Notes under the pieces: model-generated | The model's database searches: none | Seen by the model: only the letters and a program-made list of their open reading frames with translations | Told to the model about the DNA's origin: nothing | Shown: positions 1-10,195 of the stretch, piece after piece | Layout of the letters: every line of letters starts with the position of its first letter | How positions within the stretch are numbered: position 1 is the first letter of the stretch | Position numbers and translations under genes: made by a program | Assembly: GCA_037176845.1 (NCBI GenBank) | Contig: JAYKXP010000292.1 | Location: forward strand, 1-34,417 | DNA from: Paramarasmius palmivorus | Taxonomy: Eukaryota; Basidiomycota; Agaricomycetes; Agaricales; Marasmiaceae | Length of the DNA: 34,417 nt | Reading direction: 5' to 3'

Positions 1-721
1 CTAACTGCCCTAGATAACCGTCGGTTTCATTGAGAATGGCTGCGGTATCGAACCCAGTACCAACAGCAGTTGAATGTTGGACAAGCTTTCCGCCCAACGT
101 AGCACTGGTTTGATCTTTGAGTTTCTGACGCTTCTTTTGCCGAAGTCGATGCTTTCGTGCTGTTTCTGGGTTCCTGGGAGCTGAAGATACGGAAAGAGAG
201 GGTTCAGAGGGAAGAGGTGAAGTAGACGGAAGAGGTGATGCAGAAGTTGATGGAATTGGCGAAACTGAAACGGACGGAAGTGGTGACGGAGACGATGATG
301 GTGGAATAGAAGGAGCAGGGGAAGGTAATGTCGTTAGGTTCGCAGAGGACTGCTTCTTTCGCCTGCGTCTCTTCTTGCCCCGAGAAACTTCTAACTCCGG
401 CAAAGGATTCAGTGGTGGAGGTGAGGAAATGGGCGGTGAAGGCGGGGGTGATGACAGAGGTGACGAAGCGTCACTCGGAGGAAGTGAGCTGAGGGGTGAA
501 CCAAAGGGGGAGTATGGTGGTTCTAGTTCAGGGGGTTCTGTTGGGGGATGATCCACCACGCCATCTGGAGCCCGAGTCGAATTTACACGGGCACGAGCAA
601 CGATGGTTTGAGTAAGGTTGAAAGCTGGGTCTGCCTGAAAAGAAACGAGGTTGTCCCAGTCCTCTGTAGACTACAAATAGGTAAACCGGCGAAGATACGC
701 AGCTAGTGGATAACGTACCAT
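1..721 (-). CDS. TET/JBP-type dioxygenase gene (TET-1), 5' part, runs off the window
   Basis: Only the N-terminal, non-catalytic part is in the window. It was identified by similarity to TET-2 (24305-26235): both have a start codon followed at once by an intron (here ATG 719-721, intron 671-718 with GTACGT donor), then an exon opening with S/L-(T/S)-E-D-W-D-N, a shared VDHPP motif, 'SPFGSPLSS', a Lys/Arg-rich stretch (KKRRRRKK), long Ser/Pro repeats and a closing TDGYLG motif. The reading frame is open from 670 to the left edge. The JBP/TET double-stranded beta-helix with HxD...H...R should lie to the left and cannot be seen. In this family the enzyme oxidises 5-methylpyrimidines in DNA using Fe(II) and 2-oxoglutarate. 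Whether this copy is active is unknown. Confidence 0.72.
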
Positions 722-740
722 GCTACAAGTTCAGAGCAGA

Positions 741-769
741 GCTCACTCGTGCGACCCTGGCTAGAGTGC
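741..769 (-). promoter_or_regulatory. Conserved leader motif of TET-1
   Basis: Read on the minus strand, the core GCACTCTAGCCAGGGT is followed by a CGCACGAGTGAGC-like tail. Near-identical copies precede TET-2 (26274-26302) and element A (3499-3526). It lies about 20 nt before the start codon and about 25-30 nt after an A/T-rich TATA-like stretch (791-798), so it probably covers the transcription start and 5' UTR. Confidence 0.55.
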
Positions 770-897
770 CGCAAAGGAGCTTCTACCGGTGTATTTATTG
801 CGTGAGCTGGCATTACGACGAGATGTGGGAAGACCACTTACGATAGAATATTCCCATACCTGTATCCGACTCATATCCGACCAACCTCCTGCCGCCG

Positions 898-1137
898 TCA
901 AGCTGTAGAATTGAATGCAAGATATCCGGAGCCCAGCTTGATTCCTAGACACAAGCATCGGTAGTATAATCGTTGATTATGGAGCGTGAATGGGGAAATG
1001 TCGAGGCCATCGAATGCAAATAATCGGACAAGCGCGCAATCTTCAGGAGTCATACTGGGGATATGATGCGATGAAACGACGACATAAGTCCGGTCAACCA
1101 AATCCAATTTCCGAGGTACCTTGATCCAGCCGAACAA
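898..1137 (-). other. Open reading frame without known relatives, possible gene fragment
   Basis: This 79-codon stretch reads like protein: mixed hydrophobic and charged residues, with no low complexity (it includes VPRKLDLVDRTYVVVSSHH). It lies just upstream of TET-1. A convincing start, splice partner or homologue is not visible. It could be an exon fragment of a decayed gene or chance. Confidence 0.2.
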
Positions 1138-1149
1138 AAGAGCTAGCGT

Positions 1150-1700
1150 GGAATGAGCACTGAAATAGACATGAGAACATGAAGGTAAGAACTACGTACC
1201 TTGTTAGGTGGTAAACTTGACGTTACCAATCGCGAGCTACATGAGAACATGAAGGTCAGATATAGAGGTAGACATGAGAACATGAAGGTAAGAACTACAT
1301 ACCTTGTTAGGTGGTAAACTTGACGTTACCAATCGCGAGCTACATGAGAACATGAAGGTCAGATATAGAGGTAGACATGAGAACATGAAGGTAAGAACTA
1401 CGTACCTTGTTAGGTGGTAAACTTGACGTTACCAATCGCGAGCTACATGAGAACATGAAGGTAAGCTATAGAGGTAGACATGAGAACATGAAGGCAAGAA
1501 CTACGTACCTTGTTAGGTGGTAAACTTGACGTTACCAATCGCGAGTTCGGTAGACGGCAATAGCCGTGGGTGTTGAACTTGACGTTTCCAATCGCGAGCT
1601 GCACGAGAACGTAAGACCTGAAAGTAGACATGAGAACATGAAGGTAAGATAAAGGTAGACATGAGAACATGAAGGTAGACATGAGAACATGAAGGTAAGA
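1150..1700. repeat. 103-bp tandem repeat array (about four units plus degenerate flanks)
   Basis: The landmark TTGTTAGGTGG recurs at 1201, 1304, 1407 and 1510, an exact 103-bp period. Each unit carries two copies of the shorter motif CATGAGAACATGAAGGT. That motif continues in irregular spacing at about 1628-1700. Another piece, CTTGACGTTACCAATCGCGAG, recurs in degenerating form at about 1220, 1322, 1425, 1528, 1580, 1717 and 1885. The units contain splice-site-like GTACGT and GTAAGA strings, so they may derive from an exon-intron border. No array of spaced unique spacers is present, so this is a minisatellite and not a CRISPR. Confidence 0.9.
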
Positions 1701-1752
1701 ACCACGTACCTTGATGAACTTGACGTTGCCAATTGCTGAACCATTGAACCTC

Positions 1753-2060
1753 TGATTTCCTGCTGTGCAATACCCTCGTATCCTCCCTCAATCAAGCCAT
1801 CTCTGAAGAAGACGATTCTCCGAAGCATTGTATTCTTCCTTGTCTTTCCGTTGGGTCCTTTCTGATCATTGATGTTGCCGGAGTTGATGAACTTCACATC
1901 GCCAATAGCGAGTTTGAAGCGAGTCGACGTTGAACTTTGATTTCATTACTGAGAAATTTGTTAGTAGAAAGAGAAGAATTGAGACGTACCTTGGCCCTTT
2001 CCTCCCAAGTCATAGGTACTAATATTGACGACAAGTCAATCGATGATACGTATGAACCGG
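1753..2060 (-). pseudogene. Argonaute (PIWI-domain) gene remnant
   Basis: The minus strand encodes RRIVFFRDGLIEGGYEGIA followed by QQEI (1753-1828). This matches the PIWI-domain signature R-I-(V/I)-F-(F/Y)-R-D-G-V-S-E-G-x-Y found in Argonaute proteins, with S changed to I. Upstream in the same direction (about 1985-2060) an open stretch with AAHPHP followed by a good GTACGT donor at about 1989 could be the preceding PIWI exon (HPxPG region). The surrounding sequence does not form a complete Argonaute: MID, PAZ and the rest of PIWI are absent, frames do not join, and tandem repeats follow. The real Argonaute acts in RNA silencing; this piece cannot. The identification rests on one motif. Confidence 0.42.
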
Positions 2061-2177
2061 TGTGAGGATGTGGGTGCGCTGCAACTGTAAAGCAGCAAGC
2101 CGGCGGCAGTTGAAGGAGGAGCGGAAAGAAGACCGAGGATCAAGTTACTCGGGGCCATTTCAACGTTGTTCTTGACC

Positions 2178-3076
2178 ATGATCCCTTCCACTGAAGACGA
2201 CGACAGCAGCTGTGTAACAGGGAAACTCAGGTAAGTAATAATTTCATTTTGCACTACAATGATTGCTCAGTCTATTCTAGTTGTCATTCATCTACAGCCT
2301 GCCTAACACCCTTACCTTGCGCACAACCTCGAGCACACGGAAGCCAGTCACCATCGCCGTCACGACAACCGGAAGACGATCTAGAACCACCCCCTTGCGC
2401 ACAACCACGTCCTTCCTTGAACCAACATATCGACGCGGAAACCGGTGTCAACGAGATACACACACCTCCTTGTGCGCAACCGCGTCCATCTTTCAAGCAT
2501 CACGACGATGGAAACGACGACGAGGAGATACGGTTACTTCGACATCTTTGGCGCGACGGATCTTGTGAAGACATAGAGATCGTGAAAATGAATTTATTGT
2601 AAGTCATTCCCCGTTATAGACCACATCTCTTACAACTCTTTCCTTAGGCCACGCCCCGCAGTCATCCTTCCCAACAATTCCATGAAGCATAAACGTAAAT
2701 TGGAACGAACCGTCGCCGCGATAGATGCTGCAGCCCTTGCTTCGAAACTCTACTCGTTAGACACCGCCGACCCCGGAGTGAAGACACCAAGAACCATTCG
2801 CTGCGCGTCGTTCAAGCGCAGGAAAACGGTTCACAAAAAGTCTGATGATAATCAAGTTAGTATTGCGCTCTTCACTCCAAGCCCTGGCATGTTAAACTCA
2901 CGTCTGGCTAGGTGTTTGGAAACGCTTCCTCTACATCAACCTTAGTTCAGCACGTTCCAGTCACCGTGGCCTCATCGTCGGCATGCGTGATACCAGTCAC
3001 ATTGTCTATTCAAGAGGACGTGGACGACGGAGCCTCTCCACCTCAGCTACCTCCATCTCCTGAAGAGATATTTTGA
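2178..3076 (+). CDS. Small unknown protein with PCAQPRPS repeats (247 aa)
   Basis: Four exons can be joined without frame conflict: 2178-2230, 2281-2598, 2648-2855 and 2912-3076. All introns are 49-56 nt with GTAAGT or GTTAGT donors. The start ATG gives MIPSTEDDDSS. The protein carries three PCAQPR(P/A) repeats (about residues 25-80), acidic stretches, a Lys/Arg-rich middle (KHKRKLER, FKRRKTVHKK; possible nuclear localisation) and a Pro-rich end. I do not recognise the family. The stop is TGA 3074-3076, but the same frame stays open for 61 more codons through two further well-formed introns (3103-3155, 3226-3275) to TAA 3363-3365. The true protein may therefore have been longer. Exon 1 overlaps the opposite-strand region carrying the Argonaute remnant. 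Confidence 0.62.
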
Positions 3077-3365
3077 CACCGTCGCCTTCCTATTGACCCT
3101 CGGTAAGTCTCCTTCGGTGATAACACTCAATCTGGACTGACTTTCCGAACACCAGGGATTATGAGATGATCCGAGGAAGGGTTTTGTTGAGTTCTTGGTC
3201 GGGTCGGCGCATATTTCTTGGATGTGTAAGTGTGGGTCCCTTGTTGTCCTGACTATGAGCTAACCGAAACGTCAGCCAGCACGCTATTTACATCTACTAT
3301 ATCTACCCGTTAATGTGAAAGCCTCGGGTTTTCTCCGTTTGTTTCAAGACTGGTACTACCGCTAA
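3077..3365 (+). pseudogene. Possible lost C-terminal part of the PCAQPRPS-repeat gene
   Basis: After the TGA at 3074-3076 the same frame stays open across exons 3077-3102, 3156-3225 and 3276-3365. The intervening introns have GTAAGT donors, CAG acceptors and CTGAC/GCTAAC branch points. The encoded piece includes DYEMIRGRVLLSSWSGRR. A sense codon changed to TGA (for example CGA to TGA) explains this, but spliced 3' UTR is also possible. An open run of 61 codons has about a 5% chance of arising randomly. Confidence 0.35.
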
Positions 3366-3498
3366 TCGAAGTCTTATTCGCTCAAATTTGTGAGAATCAT
3401 CGGGCCTAGTACCGTTCCCGACATTAGATGTTCCTTTGTCATCGGTAATCGGTTGCCTACGCCGCCACTAGCACTTCAGCCAGGTAGTCTCCTCTGCT

Positions 3499-3526
3499 GC
3501 ACTCTAGCCAGGGTGCGCGAGTGAGC
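3499..3526 (+). promoter_or_regulatory. Leader motif of element A
   Basis: The core GCACTCTAGCCAGGGT is identical to the leaders of TET-1 and TET-2. As in those genes it is followed within about 30 nt by an ATG (3555-3557) immediately abutting a GTGAGT intron donor (intron 3558-3611). After splicing, however, the frame ends within 18 codons and no TET exon follows. This looks like the orphaned 5' leader of a TET gene, now placed 5' of gene A. Confidence 0.5.
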
Positions 3527-3881
3527 CTTGGTCGTACTGCGGTGAAAGTGTCTTATGGTGAGTGGAATCATTTCCTATGCTAGGGGCCTGATCATCCTAA
3601 CGGTTTGGCAGTTTTGCAAGACGGCATGCATTGCCTTGGATCTATGTCCGTCGGTGTTAATGTAGCTAATGGCTTTACGCCGTCAATATACGGGGATCTC
3701 AGTTTGTGCTTTGCTCTCGTATACTCAACGTATATTCCGTTATTCACATTCACGTTCACAGATCCTTCTAAGCGCCAGACTTTACGACTTCCCATTACAA
3801 CACCCCGCCCAGAAACTTGTTCCATCCCCGCCACCATAACCAAATTTGCTGGCACTCTTGAACTTCAACCCGCATCTTCCC

Positions 3882-6800
3882 ATGGGACGAAATCGTCGAA
3901 AGTCAGAGAAGAACGAGAAACCGACCGAAAAACGGGGAAACCCAGGAATCTTCCAGGGTGGGCCTCTTCAAGTCCTCGAGAGTTGGGTACCAGAATATAT
4001 CTCGTCGCTCGGTAATCGTGTACCGTTTTGGGCCAAGTTCTTCGGTAGTTGGAGGACTGAGTATACTCCTCTCGACGATGACGAAAGGCTGGAGTTTGAA
4101 GCCCTCATAAAGCGGCTCGGTATTATGGACGCTATTGTCGATCGTGGGGGTATAGAGCGAATAGGTAAGTGTCCTGGACGTTTTACTTTTTGTATTTCTT
4201 TTTACTGAAAAACTTTGACCTCAGATACAGACCAGCCTGAAGCATCCACGTCAACAGACGCCAATGCTACCGGTATCTCTGGCAGCGCAGGGCAAAGCTC
4301 TGATGACATCTCCCCTGGTAAGTGCCATATCTATGCAGCCCTGGAAGTTACTCATTAGTCTATCGGTAGAAGGTTTGAATAAGGCCTCTCTCGAAGACGC
4401 CAATGCTCCTCAAAAAGCGAACGAACCAACACCATCGAGCCCTGCCACCCAGGCAGCCCAACCGGTGGCTGAAGATGCACCGGTAGCTGAAGATGCACCG
4501 GTGGCTGGAGATGCACCGGTGGCTGAAGATGCGCCGATGGCCGAAAGTATATCTGGTGAACATAACAAGGGTAAATTTTCGTGGTCTTCAATCTAAATTC
4601 AACGTAACTCACGAAATAATCTAAGGCAACGTACCTAGCGATGAACGCTCTTCTCAGCCATCCACTCAAGCGGAAGAATCTTCCATCGAGGCACCATCTA
4701 ACGTTTCGGCCAACAAAACGTCACCAGCTACCGAAGCAGGAACATCCGATGCTATTGTCGAGAAGCCAGCTGAGGCTGCTTCGTCTCATAATCCCTTACC
4801 TGGTTCTGCTGATGAGGTACCATCCGATCCCAACGTAACCAAACCGACTTCCTCATCGCCGAGCTCCTCTAAGAAGTCAAAGTCAAAGCCCCAGACCAAG
4901 GCGAAACCCCAGACCAAGGCGAAGACCAAGGCAAATGGGAAGAAGAAGCAAAAGACGAAGCAGAATGATCGAAGTGAAGAGGATAATATCCTCATTGCCC
5001 GGGGTGCCAGTGACGATGTAAGTGTAACTTTCTCATGAATGTTTCTTATACTTACTTGCATTCTCTGTAGCGTCTCAAGGCCTGGTTTTCTACTCGTTCC
5101 ACCAAAGAGAAGGCCGCGAAGGCGGAGATGTGGGGTGGGTTCATAAAGCATTTCAACCGAGATCTCGGCCCTGCACCACGACATGTACCTGACCACAAGA
5201 TCTATCAAGGCCAAGACGAATTCAAAGACAAGATCAAAGAGAAGATTACCGAAGAGTTTGGAAAGGATGACGATGAAGATTTTCGTCTAGCCCATTCCAT
5301 CGACGTGGCAAAGGATTTGTTCAATGACGAGGACAATGAGACAAAACAGAGAGTTCACGAGAAGGCGGAGCAAGTATACCAGGCTAGGCGTGAGGCCTAT
5401 GAAAAGCTACTTGCTGGTGAAGGGCTCACGTCTCCAGAAGACGTTCCCTTGTTCGTACTTCTTTATATCCCATTTGGTTGTACTAACTCATATTTTATCA
5501 GGCTTCGGGAGCAAATGCCGTACAAAGTACAGCCGCTCATTAATGCTTTGAGTAAAAGCACGGATACCTTTATATCAGTAACCGTTATTGGCTACAATAA
5601 GAATGGCAACGAGGACAAGGCATTCCTCTGCAAGTACGTATAGTCTTTATAGTGTATCCTTGACCCAGGCTGATTTGCTGCTATTTAGCATGCTCGCAGG
5701 TACAACACCTGGGGAGAACCCAATGAAGTTCGACGAATGGGATCCCGTTGGATTCAAGATGCTTCACGTTCGTTCGTTCGCAGAGTTCGTCAAGTCATGC
5801 TCTCGGATGGAAAAAGGTACGTTATATAGCTTTCCTTTTTTTAGATATGTTTCTCATCTCTGGCTGAACAGGTTATCCCGCATCTCCTCCTGTGTATTCT
5901 CCAGATCTCATCGCCAAGTATGAGGAGGAGGAGGAGGAGAAAGCGCCCGATGAGATAAGCAATCCCACGGTCAACTCTGAGCCCGACGTGGCAAGTGCTT
6001 CAGCTTCTATCTCAGCACTCCCATCTTCTGCCCTTAAAGTCACTGCAATGGCCTCTTCCTCCACTCAGCATCGAAAGCGACCTCGTAACTCTGGTGAAGA
6101 CGATGAAACTCCCCACTCCTCGACACCAGAACTCTCATCTGACGACGACAACAACGATAACCATGGCTATGATGCCCCAGATATTGGAGAATGCGGTATC
6201 AAGCTACTCCCTGGTCGACGTATGGGGAAGCTTCTCGCCGCTGAGCTTCGTGGTGCATCGAGGAAGGAAAGGACCCAGAGAATGCTACTCTACTCGAAGT
6301 ATACCCAGAAGGAGCTGGACAAGGAGGAGGCTGCAGCGAAGCAGCGCCTGATTGCTCTCCTCGAGGAGGAGAATGACACTAGGGAAGAGAGTGGGGATGA
6401 TGAGGAGACATTGGCGTCTCAGGCAAAGGGCAAGGCTAAGGCGGGGGCTAAGAGGAAAAGGAAAGGAAAGGCAAAGCAGGTCGAGATAGATACAGAGATG
6501 GATGCAGAGGAGTCAGAGATGGCGAGTCAGAAGGAAAGTACCAGGCCCAAACCCAAGCGTCCACGTATCGAAGCCTGTGGTCCAGCAGCCACAACTCCCA
6601 CCAGCTCTCCTTCCCTTCTCCCTCCATCTCAACCACCGCAGCTCATGCAAACAGTCGTCCCTGACACGGACGTTGGAGCTCGTGTGACTGCCTCAGCGAT
6701 GGGTTTTGCACAAGCTAGCGCAACAGCACTTATCAGCCAAACTGGCGATTCTGATGTCGTTGCTACTGCCCAGAGCTCTGGTGGAGCGACTTCTTGTGTT

Positions 6801-7646
6801 CGTGCATCAGCTCGTGGTGCTGGCCAACGTTCCGATAGCATAACATCGTCAACCGTCAATATCGACACCCACAGTGCCACGCCAAGTCCTGCAAAGGCTA
6901 AGCCCTCTGCTCCCTCAACACCGGTGAAGACCAGGTCAACGACACCCATGCCATATGTTCGAACGCCATTGACAAACGCAACGACTCCTCCTTCGTCACG
7001 TCCGCCAACCTCTTCATCGCGTCCACCAACCTCTTCGTCACGTCCGCCAACCTCTTCAAGGTCTCTTCGAAGTTCACTCTCCGCTAAACCAAGCTCTTCC
7101 GCTACTTCAAATGAGCTTCCATCATGGGTTCAAGGGATGAAGGAGTTCCTGTTAGCCGATGTCATTGGCTCCGGATGGGTCCAGGCTGTGCAGCTATGGG
7201 AAGACTTGGAAAGGTCCTACGATTTCACCACCCCTACTCAAAAAACACTACCCACGAAGAACCGCCCAGATGCAGTCCTCTTTTGGTCGAAGCGAGCTCG
7301 AAAGTGCGCAGCACCTCCTGACACAAAGGATGCCCAGGTCTTTGGTGATTCTGTGGTCGAATGGTGGAACACCATGATGCCTTGCTGGTGTACCAAAGAC
7401 GACAAGGGCAATTGGGCAGCAACTGGCGAAGGTGATTGGGGTGGCCTTCGTTGTCCTGGCCTGAACGGTCTCCTGAGCATCATGGCTTGTCTCAAGTGGT
7501 GGCTCATCAGCGAGTGCGGTGGTTCGTTGGGCTCATTGGACAATGCCAGTTCTCAGTGGCAGGCTCTCTTCAATGATGTCTGCTGGGTGTTGAAGCAGTT
7601 GAGGTTGGAGGAGGAAGTCCCAGCACGTAAGAAAGCCCGCCTCTAG
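3882..7646 (+). CDS. Gene A: large unknown protein of the KDZ/TET-linked family, intact (1127 aa)
   Basis: Eight exons join cleanly in phase: 3882-4164, 4225-4317, 4370-4570, 4626-5017, 5071-5450, 5502-5633, 5689-5816 and 5872-7646. The N-terminal block has the pattern GNPGIFQG...LESWVPEY...FW..FF, which I recognise as recurrent in uncharacterised Agaricomycete proteins. Next come an AEDAPV repeat (4458-4546) and Lys-rich linker, a block starting RLKAWFSTRS (exon 5), and an EWDPVGFKM motif (exon 7). Exon 8 is Ser/Thr/Pro-rich with GECGIKLLPGRRMGK near residue 643, basic nuclear-type stretches (KRKRKGKAK) and SRPPTSS repeats. A Trp-rich C-terminal block (about 952-1115) has RPDAVLFW, VVEWWNTMMP and CPGLNGLLS. 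Paralogues are gene B and gene C. No enzyme motif is visible and the function is unknown. A DNA-binding or transposon accessory role is only inference from the neighbours. Confidence 0.82.
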
Positions 7647-7789
7647 TAGCCTTCTTTTCATCTTCGTATACCTTGGGTTTGCAGCATTTCTTGATGTATT
7701 AGACACGTCAGATCTAGTGTGTATATAGTGCTTTGTATCAATATTAACAATAGTTGATAATATATCTCAGCTTTATCTAAAGCCCTGCA

Positions 7790-7978
7790 AACTTTGTCAG
7801 TCTTTGTAAAAGTTATCCTGAGCTAAAACAACATTTGTGAAACTTACATTTAACACTTTCAAGCGTCCACTTTAGCAAATGTTGACTATTTATCAGCCAC
7901 CTTTGCTAAAGTCGTTATCACAAATTCTTGCAAAAGTCGTTGTGATAACTGCCACATATATTTGTAAAAGTATGCGTA
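7790..7978. repeat. Subterminal motif array at the 3' end of element A
   Basis: About seven variants of the palindrome ACTTTTGCAAAAGT (such as CTTTGTAAAAGT, ACTTTAGCAAATG, CTTTGCTAAAGT, CTTGCAAAAGT, TTTGTAAAAGT) are interspersed with GTTATC/GATAAC. The block aligns over its length with 17700-17940 in inverse orientation, and both lie just 3' of a gene A-family stop codon. Clustered short subterminal repeats of this sort are typical binding sites of DNA-transposon transposases. Confidence 0.68.
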
Positions 7979-7982
7979 CCTC

Positions 7983-8155
7983 TGGTGGTTGTCAGGGTTG
8001 GCCCCTAACTGATCTCCCTCACTCTGCAGATGCATAAATGAGTCAGACATCAACTCATAACGCAAGGACCTGTCATAGTGTGAGATCGAATGTCTACGTT
8101 CCCGTGATCGTTCAAGACTTGCGTGCTTGGTACGTGTAACAGTGACAGTTGCCAT
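7983..8155 (-). pseudogene. First exon of an unknown gene cut off at the element A boundary
   Basis: An ATG at 8155 opens 57 codons of ordinary-looking sequence with SRERRHSISHYDRSLRYEL, ending at a plausible GTACGC splice donor at about 7982. The sequence beyond the donor is the terminal motif array of element A, and no second exon can be found. It may be a host gene truncated by the element. The small size means a chance frame cannot be excluded. Confidence 0.3.
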
Positions 8156-10195
8156 TTTGTCATCGTTTTGACAAGAGGATAGCAGGTTTTCTGTTAGGAA
8201 TCGTTCACGCGAGCAATTACTATGTCAAAGTTGGAGTCGAAGGGCTTGCCAAGCGACGAGCTAAATGGCGAGTTAATGGATTAGTAAATGTTAAGAAAGG
8301 TTGTAGAGAAGCAGTTAGTGTTCGAGCTGTTCACGCGGGAGAAGCGGCGAAGCTGAAAGATAGATAGATTTCGATGTAAAAGATACACAAAACCTGCTAT
8401 GAGCAGGTAGATATGAGACGAAAGCTTTATATACCGTCTAGGATCTTCGGTAGCGTAAAAGAAGCGCACAAAGGTGAATGCAAATGACTAGGTATGAGTA
8501 AAAATGACTATGAGTAGATGAAGAGTTGTCAGTATAGTCCGGAAACGATCATATGATATGCATCGTGATATACGCGTGTTGATGGGGACTGTCAGTAAAT
8601 ATAGGTATGATTGATGCAAGAACAATGAGGTCGCACATGAGGCTGTTAGTTTGATGAGCCGACGTCAATCCTATGAGTGTACAGTAATGTCCGACAAAGG
8701 GCCGAGTGGGGATGGAATGAAGGGGGCGAAAGATTGTACGATTCCTAACATATATACTGTCCAGAAATATAAGTAAAGAAATATGTAATAAAAGATGGAA
8801 AACAGACGGAACGCAAGCGGAATAAGTGAGGAACAGAGATAGTCCATAGGAAATATACAAATCAGGGAAATATGACAGTCACAACGTCCATATAAGTCAT
8901 TTATGTGTGACCAATAAATAGGAATTTCTATTTTTAGACTCAGGAGTTGAATCCTGTGCCTGCAGGTTGGCGTTTAGCCTAGTAAAATTTATCTTTTCTT
9001 TGTGCCAAGGCGCTTTTCCACCAATGAGAGTCATTTCCGACTTCTCCACACACCGGAATGCTCAGTCATCCATGTTCTGGACCTGGCATATCTTTTACAA
9101 GTCTCTGCATCCACAAGGAACACTTCTATAAGCAGTTTATCTTCTATATCAGCCTCCGTACCATGACAACCATATGTGTCACAGTTCTACAGCTTTGCCT
9201 CCGTGTCCAATCAATAGGAACAACTATGGCCAACAATTCTAGACTCGGCAAGTGCCTTCCATAAGCTCTCAGATCATATCTGCCGATGAAGCCGTCTCCT
9301 ACATCAACTTGGATTGTTCCCTTGAACCCGCTCATCTCTTTGGTTGGTCATGAAGAAGTATTGAAAGTGTTTAAAAGCAAATAGTCCCTTTGATATGTCT
9401 TAGACCATGCACAGACGGTGTACCAGTCATGATCCAACATAGTACAGCTCCCTACAGTTTTCAGGAAAGGGTCTGCATTGACAGAACCACTAATATAAGC
9501 TATAGCAGTGGCCAGATACCCATGTGAGGTGTACCATGTAACCATATACCTGCTAATATAAGTGCGTCTGACAAGTCCTTGACTTTGACTAGCTATTCAG
9601 GGCTCATACTAGTCCTTCAGAGTCCCAATCATAGCATAACAGAATATAAAAGTGCAATAACATGTTCGAATAAAAGGTATTAAAAGTCAGGCGTATCATC
9701 AGAAAGAGATGTTAACCCGGAGTTTTCCCACTCGTTCCGAATTAGAACAGGTGACACGCATGTCATGTGCTACACAAATTAAGCACCTGATTTGTTACCT
9801 ACGGGATAAAAGCACAAACTAGAAGATAATAGTGCAGTGATCAGGGCATGAGCATCAGAGCAACAACCAGAAGATGTAATCGTATAAAAGCACAAGGTAG
9901 AGAAAGACAAAGAAGCAGTAACTGTATACACAAGCACAGGCTGGAGTATGATCGTCGTGGTGCGGTCGAAACACGAGCTGGAGCAAACAAGATCTGCAAG
10001 AAGCTGTCGTATGGTTAGCCATATTTTCAGGAATGCTTGTGGTAACGTACATAATGCAAAGACGAAGAGGGCACTGCGAGCTTATGCCGAGCTCACTCCC
10101 CAACCGGAGTAATGGGATGTACCCAGACCTAAGAAGGGTACTTTGGGATCCAGGAACATTTTGGGGAGCCCGAAATCTTTCCGACAGCTTCGAGC
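8156..10195. other. Gene-poor stretch, no supported feature
   Basis: Only short open frames occur here (for example 9144-9335 and 9348-9545 on the minus strand). None has splice partners, recognisable domains or a start context worth defending. No tRNA or rRNA was recognised. The stretch is A/T-rich and probably holds decayed sequence. Confidence 0.5.

Noticed and set aside
1150..1700. Regular repeats suggesting a CRISPR array
   Set aside because: The 103-bp units are contiguous and near identical, with no unique spacers, and the genome is eukaryotic.
3605..4015. 136-codon plus-strand frame before gene A
   Set aside because: It overlaps the first exon of gene A in another frame, has no ATG at its start and no recognisable features.
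8549..8860. Hydrophobic 103-codon minus-strand frame
   Set aside because: Composition reflects A/T-rich intergenic DNA; no splice sites, domain or start context supports it.
8936..8965. tRNA-like GAGTTGAATCC segment
   Set aside because: It resembles a T-loop but no acceptor stem, anticodon arm or A box could be paired around it.
9144..9545. Two minus-strand frames of plausible composition
   Set aside because: They cannot be joined by a normal intron and match no family I recognise.
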